From VAXT01 sp963774625 (GTDB lineage: Bacteria > Actinomycetota > Thermoleophilia > Gaiellales > Gaiellaceae), in NCBI GenBank assembly GCA_963774625.1, contig CAVZFQ010000013.1, positions 992,001-1,056,000 of the forward strand: a stretch of 64,000 nt of DNA, in the 5' to 3' direction. Below, piece by piece: positions 33,072 through 41,347 of this stretch (the first letter of the stretch is position 1; each line of letters starts with the position of its first letter). The notes below the pieces were generated by a model that worked only from the letters and a program-made list of their open reading frames with translations, had not been told where the DNA came from and searched no databases. The position numbers and the translations under genes were made by a program.

Positions 33072-34271
33072 CTAACCCTTGATCTCGGTCCAGGCCGCGG
33101 TCCATTCGGAGTAGTCCTTGCACACCTCGCCCCGGTCGTCGCCGCAGTCCTTGATCGGCGTCTTCCAGTAGGCGACCTTCGAGAAGTACTCCTCGTCCTG
33201 CGCGTGGAACGTGTCGCAATGGTTCTTGTCCTTCGTCAGGTTGCAGGCCTCCGCGTTGACCGGAGCCTCTCCGAAGTACTCCGTCGCCTTGGCGTTGGCC
33301 TCCGGCGAGATGATGTAGTTCATCCAGAGGTACATGCAGTTCGGGTTCTTGGACTTGGACGCGATCATCCACGTGTCCGACCAGCCCGTCGAGCCCTCCT
33401 TCGGGAGGATTCCCTGCACCGGCACTTTCGCCCCGGTCAGCTGATTCACCTGGTACTGCCAGGTCGTGCCGACGACGGTGTCCTTGTTGGTGAACGCCTG
33501 GATCTCCTTCGCGGCGTCCGACCAGTACTCACCGATGTTCGCGTTCTGCTGCTTGAGCAGGTCGACGGCGGCCTTGAACTGTGCGTCGTCCAACTCGTAG
33601 GGATCGGTGATGTTGAGGTCGGGCTGGGTCGCCTTCAGGTAGACGGCGGCGTCCGCGATGTAGATCGGGCTGTCGTACGCCGTGATCTTGCCCTTGTACG
33701 GCGAGGTCGCCTCCCAGACGACGCTCCAGCTGTCGGGTGCGGGCTTGACGACATCCGTCCGGAACATCAGGAGGTTGGCCCCGCGCCCGTGGGGCACGCC
33801 GTAAGGCACGTCGTCCACGGTGTTGTGCGGCTGGTCCTTGAGGCCCTCGAAGACGACGTCGTAGTTCTCGATCATGTCCAGATCGACCTCGGCCACGTCG
33901 CCGCCGGCGATCAGGCGCAGTGTTGCGTCGCCGGACGCCGAGACGCCGTCGTAACTGCCCGTCTTCATCAAGGTCACCATCTCGTCCGAAGTCGCTCCGA
34001 CCTTCGAGTTGACCTTGCAGCCCGTCTCTTGCTCGTACGGGGTCACCCAGTCCTTCTCGACGTAGCCGGCCCAGTTGATCAGGTTCACCTGGCCCTCTTC
34101 GCGGGCTTTCGCCTTGATGTCGTCGATGTCGCTGCCCAGCCCCTCGACGCTCGCGGCCCCGTTGCCGTCGCCGTCGTCGTCGCTGCCGCAGCTGGCCGCG
34201 GCGAAGGCGAAGAAGATGAGCAGGCCTGTCAGCGCAAGCGCGCCGAGAGCCCGCCTTCTCCATGTGGTCAT
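33072..34271 (-). CDS. potD: Spermidine/putrescine-binding lipoprotein, PotD type (transporter 1)
   Basis: Protein of 399 residues. The signal and lipobox are LGALALTGLLIFFAFAAASC, with Cys as the lipidation site followed by an acidic spacer. Binding-domain blocks are VNLINWAGYVEKDWVTPYEQ, PYGVPHGRGANLLMFRTDVV and GTTWQYQVNQLTGAKVP. Six late Cys (EACNLTKDKNHCDTF, then DCGDDRGEVC) suggest disulphides. ATG 34271 overlaps the ATPase stop. Confidence 0.88.
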   Translation of the reverse strand: MTTWRRRALGALALTGLLIFFAFAAASCGSDDDGDGNGAASVEGLGSDIDDIKAKAREEGQVNLINWAGYVEKDWVTPYEQETGCKVNSKVGATSDEMVTLMKTGSYDGVSASGDATLRLIAGGDVAEVDLDMIENYDVVFEGLKDQPHNTVDDVPYGVPHGRGANLLMFRTDVVKPAPDSWSVVWEATSPYKGKITAYDSPIYIADAAVYLKATQPDLNITDPYELDDAQFKAAVDLLKQQNANIGEYWSDAAKEIQAFTNKDTVVGTTWQYQVNQLTGAKVPVQGILPKEGSTGWSDTWMIASKSKNPNCMYLWMNYIISPEANAKATEYFGEAPVNAEACNLTKDKNHCDTFHAQDEEYFSKVAYWKTPIKDCGDDRGEVCKDYSEWTAAWTEIKG

Positions 34272-35311
34272 TCGTCCTTCCTTTCCGACCCCGGGTCGAT
34301 TGCGTACGTGTGCTCAGGGCGCCATTGCAGGCGCACGTTCCTTCCTCGAGCCTCGAGCGCCTCTGCCGATGAGACCTCGAGGTTTTGCCGGACGACCATT
34401 AGCCGCCCGCCCGCGTCCAAATCGACGATGTACCTCGTGACCATGCCGACGTAGACGACTTCGCTGATGTGGCCCGACTCGACGTGGGCGCCGGCCTCGG
34501 CCTGGTCGTCCGCGTCGAGCATGCGGATCTTCTCCGGGCGCACGGTGAAGCGGCTCGGGCGGCCGTTCAGCGTCCGCTCGAGCACGTTCGAGACGCCTAC
34601 GAAGCCGGCCACGAACTCGCTCTGCGGCCGCTCGTACACCTCCGCGGGACTCCCGACCTGCTCGATCCGGCCCTCGTTGAAGACCGCCAGGCGGTCGCTC
34701 ATCGTCAGCGCCTCCTCCTGGTCGTGCGTGACGTAGATGAACGTGATGCCGACGTCGCGCTGGATCCGCTGGAGCTCGATCTGCATCTCCTGGCGGAGCT
34801 TGAGATCCAGCGCGCCCAGCGGCTCGTCGAGGAGCAGCACCTGCGGCTCGTTGACGATCGCCCTTGCGAGCGCGACCCGCTGGCGCTGGCCTCCCGAGAG
34901 CTGCGAGGGGCGCCGTGGGCCGAGCCCAGCGAGCCGCACGACCTGCAGGGCCTCCTCCACGCGTTTGCTCCTGATGCCCCGGCGAACGCCTTTCACTCGC
35001 AGGCCGTAGCCGACGTTTTCCGCGACCGACATGTGCGGGAAGAGCGCGTAGTCCTGGAAGACGGTGTTCACGTCTCGCTCGTACGGCGGCTGCGCCGTGA
35101 CGTCGGTTCCGCTGAGCAAGACGCGACCCTCGTCGGGCTGCTCGAAGCCGGCGATGAGCCGGAGCGTGGTCGTCTTCCCGGAGCCCGACGGCCCCAGCAT
35201 CGTGAAGAACTCACCGTGCTGGATCTCGAGGTCGACCCCGTCGACGGCCGCGACGTCCCCGTACGACTTGCGCAGCGACTGCAGGGTGACGTCAGGCGCC
35301 GGCGTCGCCAA
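34268..35311 (-). CDS. potA: Polyamine ABC transporter ATP-binding protein, PotA type (transporter 1)
   Basis: Protein of 347 residues. Walker A is MLGPSGSGKTTTLRLI, the Q-loop FQDYALFPHMSVAEN, the signature LSGGQRQRVALARAI, Walker B VLLLDEPLGALD and the switch His in YVTHDQEEA. The C-terminal TOBE region includes TVRPEKIRML. The start TTG 35311 overlaps the end of gabT by 20 bases; no better start is seen. With the three genes downstream it makes a full importer. Confidence 0.9.
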   Translation of the reverse strand: MATPAPDVTLQSLRKSYGDVAAVDGVDLEIQHGEFFTMLGPSGSGKTTTLRLIAGFEQPDEGRVLLSGTDVTAQPPYERDVNTVFQDYALFPHMSVAENVGYGLRVKGVRRGIRSKRVEEALQVVRLAGLGPRRPSQLSGGQRQRVALARAIVNEPQVLLLDEPLGALDLKLRQEMQIELQRIQRDVGITFIYVTHDQEEALTMSDRLAVFNEGRIEQVGSPAEVYERPQSEFVAGFVGVSNVLERTLNGRPSRFTVRPEKIRMLDADDQAEAGAHVESGHISEVVYVGMVTRYIVDLDAGGRLMVVRQNLEVSSAEALEARGRNVRLQWRPEHTYAIDPGSERKDE

Positions 35312-36572
35312 GGGCGCGCTCCAGGATGTCCAGACCCTGAGAGAGATCCTCGTCGGAGATGACGAGCGGAACGAGGATCCGGATCACGTTGCCGTAGGTC
35401 CCGCACGAGAGCAGGAGCAGGCCGTGCTCGCGCGCCGCGGCCGTCGTCGCCTTGGCGAGCTCGGGAGCCGGCTCCTTCGATCCCTTGTCCTGAACGAGCT
35501 CGACCGCCTGCATGGGGCCCAGCCCTCGCACCTCGCCGAAGTAATCGTTCCTTCCCTGGATTTCCACGAGCCGACTCTCGATGAGATGAGTGAGCTCGTC
35601 TGCGCGGGCACGCCATTTGTCGGAGGCGACCTCGTCCAGCACGGCCAGTGCTGCGGCGCAGGCGACGGGGTTGCCGCCGAAGGTTCCACCGAGCCCGCCG
35701 GGCTCGACCGCGTCCATGATCTCGGCGGTGCCGGTCACCCCGGCGAGCGGGAGGCCCCCGCCGAGCGACTTGCCGGACACGACGAGGTCCGGCTCGACGC
35801 CGTAGTGCTCGATTGCCCAGACCGGGCCGGTGCGGCCGGTGCCCGACTGCACTTCGTCGGCGACGAACAGCGCGCCGTGCTTGCGACACAGCTCGAGCAG
35901 CCGTGCTGGGAAGTCCTCGGGGAGGGGGATGAACCCTCCCTCACCCTGAACCGGCTCGACGACGACACAGCCGATGTCGTGCTCGGTGAGCAGCGACTCG
36001 ACTGCGCCGAGCGAGTCGTCCGAAGTCACGTCGCGGTAGGGGTACGGGCCGGGCGCGCGAACGACCTCGGGCGCAAAGGGGCCGAAGCCACGTTTGTAGT
36101 CCTCTTTGTGCGTCATCGTCATCGTCAGGAGCGTTCGTCCGTGAAAGGCGTTCTCGAAGACGAGGACGCCGGGCTTCCCCGTCGACGCGCGCGAGATCTT
36201 GACCGCGTTCTCGACGGCCTCGGCGCCCGAGTTCATCAGCAGGCTCTTCTGGTCGCCGCGCCCGCAGGGCGAGAGCTCGCCCAGGCGACGGCAGACGTCG
36301 ATGTACGGCTCGTAGAGCCCGACCATGAAGCACTGGTGGAGGTAGCGGTCGACCTGCTCGTGGATCGCGGCCACCGCCGGCGGGAACCCGTGGCCGGTGT
36401 TCTGGCAGCCGAGGCCGCCGGCGAAGTCGATGTAGACCTTGCCGTCGACGTCCTCGACCCGGGCACCTTCGGCACGGGCGACCACGATCGGCGTCGTGGC
36501 GATCCCTCGCGCCACGTGGCGCTCGCGCGCGGCGAGCACGCGCTGCGAGGAGGTTCCCTGCTCGACCGCCAT
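35292..36572 (-). CDS. gabT: 4-aminobutyrate aminotransferase-like class III aminotransferase
   Basis: Protein of 426 residues. GGLGCQNTGHGFPPAV and LLMNSGAEAVENAVKISRAS hold the PLP phosphate. Asp is in ALFVADEVQSGTGRTGPVW near residue 236, Lys in DLVVSGKSLGGGLPLAGVTG near 265, and GGTFGGNPVACAAALAVL follows. This is the GabT/ornithine-aminotransferase subclass. Polyamine transporters and an ALDH downstream support GABA as substrate. ATG 36572 lies seven bases after a GAGAAT sequence and heads the 12.6-kb operon. Confidence 0.88.
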   Translation of the reverse strand: MAVEQGTSSQRVLAARERHVARGIATTPIVVARAEGARVEDVDGKVYIDFAGGLGCQNTGHGFPPAVAAIHEQVDRYLHQCFMVGLYEPYIDVCRRLGELSPCGRGDQKSLLMNSGAEAVENAVKISRASTGKPGVLVFENAFHGRTLLTMTMTHKEDYKRGFGPFAPEVVRAPGPYPYRDVTSDDSLGAVESLLTEHDIGCVVVEPVQGEGGFIPLPEDFPARLLELCRKHGALFVADEVQSGTGRTGPVWAIEHYGVEPDLVVSGKSLGGGLPLAGVTGTAEIMDAVEPGGLGGTFGGNPVACAAALAVLDEVASDKWRARADELTHLIESRLVEIQGRNDYFGEVRGLGPMQAVELVQDKGSKEPAPELAKATTAAAREHGLLLLSCGTYGNVIRILVPLVISDEDLSQGLDILERALGDAGA

Positions 36573-36629
36573 CGCGGCGATTCTCGCACGAAAGTCAGCG
36601 AACCTCTGCGATCCTGCTTCAATCGCTGG

Positions 36630-37613
36630 GTGATCGCGGTTATCGGTGCCGCCGGGACGATCGGTCGGATCGTCGTCGACTTTCTCGAGGAGTGGGGACT
36701 GGACGTTGCGCGCCGTGACGCGCGGCTCGAGGGCGACGAGCACGTCGACGCTTCGGATGCAGCTTCCGTGGCTCGCGCGCTGGCCGGTTCCGACGTCGTG
36801 GTCAACTCGGTGGCGTACCGGCTGAATGTGCCCGTCATGCGTGGGGCGCTGGAGGCCGGGGCGCACTACGTCGACCTCGGAGGGCTCTTTCACGTCACGC
36901 GTCTCCAACTAGAGCTCGACCACGACTTCCGCGCTGCGGGGCTGACCGCGATCCTCGGCATGGGCTCGGCGCCCGGGAAGTCGAATCTGCTCGCGAGGGC
37001 AGCGGTGGAGCGGCTCGACGCCGAGCCGTCGTCGATGGAGATCTGGGCGGCCTCGCGGGACCCGGCTGCTGCGGACCACCCGTTTCCCGCGCCCTACTCG
37101 GTGCGGACGCTGCTCGACGAGCTGCAGATGAAGCCGATGGTCGTCCGCGACGGTGAGCTCGAGGAGGTCGAGCCGCTCTCAGGCGAGGCGGAGCGCGAGT
37201 TTCCGGAGCCGATCGGGCGGGCGAAGGGCATCTACACGCTGCACTCCGAGCTGGCGACCCTGCCCGCTGCCTACCCGAGCCTGCGCGAGGCGAGCTTCCG
37301 GTTGTGCCTGGCGCCCGGGCTTCTCGACAAGCTGCTCGCCCTGGAGGAGGGCGAAGAGCCAGAGCCGTACGTGCAATCGGAGCGGGCGGCTGCCGCCCAC
37401 GTCGTGGACGTCGCCGCGAACGGCTCGCGCGTCGCGGGCATGACGTGGACGCGCGGAGGAAGTGCCCGCTCGACGGCCGAGCCTGCAGCTCGCGCGGCGG
37501 TCGAGGTCGCCGAGGGTCGGCTCTCGGCTCGAGGCGTGCACGCCCCCGAGGCGGCGGTGTCCGACCCGGAGGGCTTCCTCGCGTTGCTCGACACCGAGGT
37601 CACCTGGCACTAG
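36630..37613 (+). CDS. Saccharopine dehydrogenase-like NAD(P)-binding protein
   Basis: Protein of 327 residues. It opens VIAVIGAAGTIGRIVVDFL, a Gly-X-X-Gly-X-X-Gly-type Rossmann loop. Next are SDVVVNSVAYRLNVPVMRGA and EAGAHYVDLGG, as in the saccharopine dehydrogenase N-domain. The C-terminal part lacks the full lysine-pathway domain. The family includes carboxynorspermidine and homospermidine synthases, so a polyamine-related role fits the divergent operon, but this is inference. GTG 36630, 57 bases from the start of gabT. Confidence 0.78.
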   Translation: MIAVIGAAGTIGRIVVDFLEEWGLDVARRDARLEGDEHVDASDAASVARALAGSDVVVNSVAYRLNVPVMRGALEAGAHYVDLGGLFHVTRLQLELDHDFRAAGLTAILGMGSAPGKSNLLARAAVERLDAEPSSMEIWAASRDPAAADHPFPAPYSVRTLLDELQMKPMVVRDGELEEVEPLSGEAEREFPEPIGRAKGIYTLHSELATLPAAYPSLREASFRLCLAPGLLDKLLALEEGEEPEPYVQSERAAAAHVVDVAANGSRVAGMTWTRGGSARSTAEPAARAAVEVAEGRLSARGVHAPEAAVSDPEGFLALLDTEVTWH

Positions 37614-37673
37614 GGCCTTGACCAGGCAGTCGCGGCTGTCGCATGCTTCGGCCGTCCGCTACGAGGAGGCGAG

Positions 37674-39260
37674 ATGGCCCGCACACCACTTGTCAGACAC
37701 TTGGAAGAGGCGGCTTCGGTTGCGCGTGAAGCCTGGACCCGCGGGGTCGAGGTCGATGAAGTGCTCGAGGAGCGCGCTGCCCGGACGATCACCCGGCGCG
37801 AGCTCCTCCGGGACGCAGGCGTTGCCGGCGCCGTTGTCCTGGGCGGTGCGGCGTTTGGACGGTTCGCGCCTGCGGCCAGGGCGAATCCGCCGCTCCGCAT
37901 CGTCGTCGTCGGCGCGGGCCTTGCCGGGCTCACCTGCGCCTACCGGCTGCAGCAGGCCGGCTTCGCGGCGTCTGTCCATGAAGCCTCCGACCGTGTCGGC
38001 GGACGCTGCTGGACTCTGCGCGGCGCCTTCGCCGACGGTCAGTTCGTCGAGCGCGGGGGTGAGCTGATCGACCAGGGCCACACGCACATCCGGCACCTCG
38101 CGCAGCAGCTCGGCCTGCAGCTGGACAACCTTCTCCAGGCGGAGCGCAACGGAACCGAGCCGACGTACTACTTCGACGGCGCGCCGTATCCGTTGCGACA
38201 GGCGACCCTCGATCTCCACGCGATCTGGCAGACGATCCACAGCGACGTCTCCGCGGCGAGCTACCCGACGCTGTACAACAGCTACACGCCGCGCGGCTAC
38301 GAGCTCGACCACATGTCGATCCGCGACTGGATCAACGTGTCGGTGCCGGGCGGGATCGGATCGAGGCTCGGCCAGCTGCTCGACGTCGCCTACAACATCG
38401 AGTACGGCGCCGAGACGAGTCAGCAGAGCTCGCTCAACCTGCTGTATCTCCTCGGCTACCTGGGACAGGGCAAGATCCGAATCTTCGGGCCGTCGAACGA
38501 GAAGTCCCGCGTTCGTGGTGGAAACGACCAGATCCCAGCGCGCCTGGAGAGCGCGCTCGCGGGCCAGATCACTCTCAACTCACAACTCATCGCAGTCCGT
38601 AAGAACTCGGACGGGACGTACAACCTGACGTTCCGGCAAGGGAGCACGACACGGACGGTGGGGGCGGATCGAGTCGTGCTCGCACTGCCTTTCTCGATTC
38701 TCCGCAGCTCGGTGGATCTGTCGCGTGCGGGCTTTCGCCCGCTCAAGCGGACGGCGATCGCCGAGCAGGGCATGGGGACGAACTCGAAGCTCCACGTCCA
38801 GTTCCTGAACCGGCACTGGGAGTCGCTCAGGTCGAACGGCGACACCTTCTCCGACCGCGGCTACCAGAACACCTGGGACGTCACGCGGGCGCAGAGCGGA
38901 GCGTCGGGCATCCTCGTCGACTACACCGGCGGGACGATCGGGGCGAGCTTCGGCACCGGCACGCCGGAGGAGCGGGCCCAGCAGTTCCTCGGGCAGATCG
39001 AGCCGGTCCTGCCCGGCATCAGCGCGAAGTGGAACGGCCGCGCGACGGTCGACTTCTGGACGGGCTACCCGTGGACGCGAGGCTCGTACTCGTACTGGAA
39101 GGTGGGCCAGTACACACGCTTCTCGGGCGTCGAACGCGAGCCCGAGGGCAACTGCTTCTTCTGTGGCGAGCACACGTCGATCGATTTCCAGGGCTACCTG
39201 AACGGGGCAGTCGAGACAGGTGAGCGTGCGGCGGGCGAGGTCGTCGACTCGGTCGCGTAA
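37674..39260 (+). CDS. Flavin-dependent monoamine oxidase-type enzyme with Tat signal
   Basis: Protein of 528 residues. A twin-arginine signal is visible at ITRRELLRDAGVAGAVVLGG (residues 39-58). The FAD Rossmann motif IVVVGAGLAGLTCAYRLQQA starts near 80, then DRVGGRCWTLRG. The C-terminal FAD block is GNCFFCGEHTSIDFQGYLNG near 495. It is an amine or L-amino-acid oxidase of the MAO family, likely outside the membrane. Next to the Pot operon it may deaminate putrescine or spermidine. ATG 37674 has GAGGAGG upstream. Confidence 0.87.
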   Translation: MARTPLVRHLEEAASVAREAWTRGVEVDEVLEERAARTITRRELLRDAGVAGAVVLGGAAFGRFAPAARANPPLRIVVVGAGLAGLTCAYRLQQAGFAASVHEASDRVGGRCWTLRGAFADGQFVERGGELIDQGHTHIRHLAQQLGLQLDNLLQAERNGTEPTYYFDGAPYPLRQATLDLHAIWQTIHSDVSAASYPTLYNSYTPRGYELDHMSIRDWINVSVPGGIGSRLGQLLDVAYNIEYGAETSQQSSLNLLYLLGYLGQGKIRIFGPSNEKSRVRGGNDQIPARLESALAGQITLNSQLIAVRKNSDGTYNLTFRQGSTTRTVGADRVVLALPFSILRSSVDLSRAGFRPLKRTAIAEQGMGTNSKLHVQFLNRHWESLRSNGDTFSDRGYQNTWDVTRAQSGASGILVDYTGGTIGASFGTGTPEERAQQFLGQIEPVLPGISAKWNGRATVDFWTGYPWTRGSYSYWKVGQYTRFSGVEREPEGNCFFCGEHTSIDFQGYLNGAVETGERAAGEVVDSVA

Positions 39261-39301
39261 CTAGGCACAGAGACGGCACACACCCGCGCGGAAGCGGCCG
39301 C

Positions 39302-39307
39302 TACGTT
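39302..39307 (+). promoter_or_regulatory. TACGTT -10 box
   Basis: TACGTT followed by six bases and ATG 39314, in the leaderless arrangement seen elsewhere in the window. Confidence 0.45.
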
Positions 39308-39313
39308 GCCGGC

Positions 39314-39574
39314 ATGGCGACCAAAGCAGCGACACCGTGGGGTCCGGCGACCCTCGTCGAGGAGCTGTGGGTTCAGCAGCGCGCCGGCGAGAAGCGCTTC
39401 GCGTCGGTCGTGCAGCTTCTCGAGAGCAAGTCCGGCGAGCGGCTCGTCCGCTTTGCGTATTCGACCGACGGCACGGCTCGCCGCGGGCCCGTCACCCTTC
39501 GCGCGCGCGACATCGAGAAGCTGCGCGAGGCGCTCGGCAAGCACCCAGGATTGGAGGAGACCTTGCGCTTTTAG
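39314..39574 (+). CDS. Small conserved-looking hypothetical protein
   Basis: Protein of 86 residues with no signal or membrane segment. The core is beta-rich then helical (RFASVVQLLESKSGERLVRF, then RARDIEKLREALGKHP), a compact domain with basic surface. The last codons overlap the stop of the convergent purQ (TTAG shared). The family is not recognised. Codon use fits the neighbours and a leaderless-type box precedes it, so I believe it is real. Confidence 0.65.
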   Translation: MATKAATPWGPATLVEELWVQQRAGEKRFASVVQLLESKSGERLVRFAYSTDGTARRGPVTLRARDIEKLREALGKHPGLEETLRF

Positions 39575-40257
39575 ACGGACACAGCCATACGCTCGCGAAC
39601 GGCGTCCACGACCGAGCCCAGGACGAGCGCCCCGTCGGTCGAGCCGACCAGCGGATCGACCGCGTGCTCGGGGTGGGGCATGAGGCCCATGACGTTGCCT
39701 TCGGCGTTGATCACGGCTGCGATGTCGGCCACCGAGCCGTTCGGGTTGGCCTCGTAGCGGAGGACGATCTGCCCATTGGCCTCGAGCTCGCCGAGCAGCT
39801 CGGTGTCGGCGAAGAAGCAGCCTTCGCCGTGTTTGATGGGGATCGTCACGTCCTGGCCGGGCTCGCAGCGCGAGGTGAAGGGCGTGTCGGTGCGCTCGAC
39901 GCGCATGGTCACATCACGGCAGACAAACGAGAGCGACGCGTTCGGGCGCAGCGCGCCGGGAAGGAGGCCGGCCTCACAGAGGATCTGAAAGCCATTGCAG
40001 ACGCCGAGAACGAGGCCGCCCCCGGCTGCGAAGTCGGCAACCGCCTGCATGGCCGGCGAGAAACGGGCGATTGCCCCGCAGCGCAGGTAGTCGCCATACG
40101 AGAAACCGCCGGGCAGGAGGACGGCACCGACCTCGGGCAGGTCGGCCTCCCCGTGCCAGACCAGCACCGGTTCCACGCCCAGGCCCTCCAGGGCCAGAGC
40201 CGCATCGCGGTCGTCGTTCGAGCCCGGGAAGACGAGGACGCCGATGCGCGGCTTCAC
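39571..40257 (-). CDS. purQ: PurQ, glutaminase subunit of FGAM synthase
   Basis: Class I glutamine amidotransferase of 228 residues that supplies ammonia to PurL. Catalytic Cys is in LVLGVCNGFQILCEAGLLPG near residue 86, and His/Glu in GLMPHPEHAVDPLVG near 203. GGFSYGDYLRCGAIA is the family oxyanion region. GTG 40257 overlaps the purS stop as GTGA. Its partner purL lies 31 kb away rather than next in line. Confidence 0.95.
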   Translation of the reverse strand: MKPRIGVLVFPGSNDDRDAALALEGLGVEPVLVWHGEADLPEVGAVLLPGGFSYGDYLRCGAIARFSPAMQAVADFAAGGGLVLGVCNGFQILCEAGLLPGALRPNASLSFVCRDVTMRVERTDTPFTSRCEPGQDVTIPIKHGEGCFFADTELLGELEANGQIVLRYEANPNGSVADIAAVINAEGNVMGLMPHPEHAVDPLVGSTDGALVLGSVVDAVRERMAVSV

Positions 40258-40490
40258 TGCAGCTCGATCTCGTAGCTCTCGATGAGCGGGTTGGCGAGCA
40301 GCTCGGCGCACATCTTCTCGACCTGCTCGCGCGCCTCGGCCTCGTTCGTCGCCTCTACCTCCAGGTCGACGAGCCGGCCGACACGGGCGGCTTCCACCGA
40401 GAAGCCCAGATGGCGCAGCGAGTTCTCGACTGCCTCGCCCTGGGGGTCGAGGATCCCCGGCTTCGGCCTGACGAGCACGGAGACCTTCAT
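40254..40490 (-). CDS. purS: PurS subunit of FGAM synthase
   Basis: Protein of 78 residues, full length for the family. KVSVLVRPKPGILDPQGEAV is the hallmark N-terminus, and the C-terminus NPLIESYEIEL is typical. It bridges PurQ and PurL and transfers ammonia. ATG 40490 overlaps the purC stop and the stop overlaps purQ, so purC-purS-purQ are coupled. Confidence 0.95.
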   Translation of the reverse strand: MKVSVLVRPKPGILDPQGEAVENSLRHLGFSVEAARVGRLVDLEVEATNEAEAREQVEKMCAELLANPLIESYEIELQ

Positions 40491-41347
40491 CGAGAGACGA
40501 CTCCCGGATCGGCCGCGTAGTCGTCGAAGGTGATCCCGGTCAGGCGCTCGAACGCCTCGATGTAGCGCGCCCGTGTTCCGGTGACGACGGCGTCCGGCAA
40601 CTCGGGGCCGGGGTCCGTCTTGTCCCAGCCGAGCGACTCGGCGTAGTCGCGGACGAACTGCTTGTCGAACGACGCCTGGCTCTGGCCGGGTTCGTACTCG
40701 TCGGCCGGCCAGAACCGAGACGAGTCCGGAGTGAAGGCCTCGTCGGCGAGCAGGAGCGTGCCGGCGTAGTCGAGGCCGAATTCGAACTTCGTGTCGGCGA
40801 TGATGATCCCGCGACCCGCCGCGTGCTCAGCCGCGAACCGGTAGAGCTCGATCGCGACGCGCTCGACGTCGGCTAGCTGCTCGGCTCCGACCAGCTCGGC
40901 GGCCTGGTCGCGCGTGATGTTCTCGTCGTGTCCCTCCGTCGCCTTGGTCGACGGCGTGAAGATCGGCTCCGGCAGCTGCTCGGACTCGCTGAGCCCTTCC
41001 GGCAGCCGGTGTCCGGAAACCTCGCCGGTCGCCTGATAGTCCTTCCAACCCGAGCCCGTGATGTAGCCGCGGACGACGACTTCGACCGGAAGCATCTCCA
41101 GCCGCCGGCACTCCGTCGAGCGCCCGTCCTCGCGCACGCCGAGCAGATGGTTCGGGCAAATGTCCTTCGTGCGGGCGAACCAGAACGCCGAGAGGCCGGT
41201 CAGCACGCGGCCCTTGTCGGGGATCTCGGTCGGCAGGACGACGTCGAAGACCGAGATGCGGTCGCTGGCGACGAGCAACAGCCGCTTGTCGTCGAGCGCG
41301 TAGAGCTCGCGCACCTTTCCGCTTCCTACGTGGACGGCCTCAGGCAT
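40487..41347 (-). CDS. purC: SAICAR synthetase PurC
   Basis: Joins aspartate to CAIR with ATP. Protein of 286 residues. GSGKVRELYALDDKRLLLVA opens the ATP-binding region. The family signatures are EVVVRGYITGSGWKDYQATG and GIIIADTKFEFGLDYAG. The length matches the longer, eukaryote-like form rather than the 240-residue Bacillus type. ATG 41347 overlaps the repaired end of purB by eight bases. Confidence 0.95.
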   Translation of the reverse strand: MPEAVHVGSGKVRELYALDDKRLLLVASDRISVFDVVLPTEIPDKGRVLTGLSAFWFARTKDICPNHLLGVREDGRSTECRRLEMLPVEVVVRGYITGSGWKDYQATGEVSGHRLPEGLSESEQLPEPIFTPSTKATEGHDENITRDQAAELVGAEQLADVERVAIELYRFAAEHAAGRGIIIADTKFEFGLDYAGTLLLADEAFTPDSSRFWPADEYEPGQSQASFDKQFVRDYAESLGWDKTDPGPELPDAVVTGTRARYIEAFERLTGITFDDYAADPGVVSR

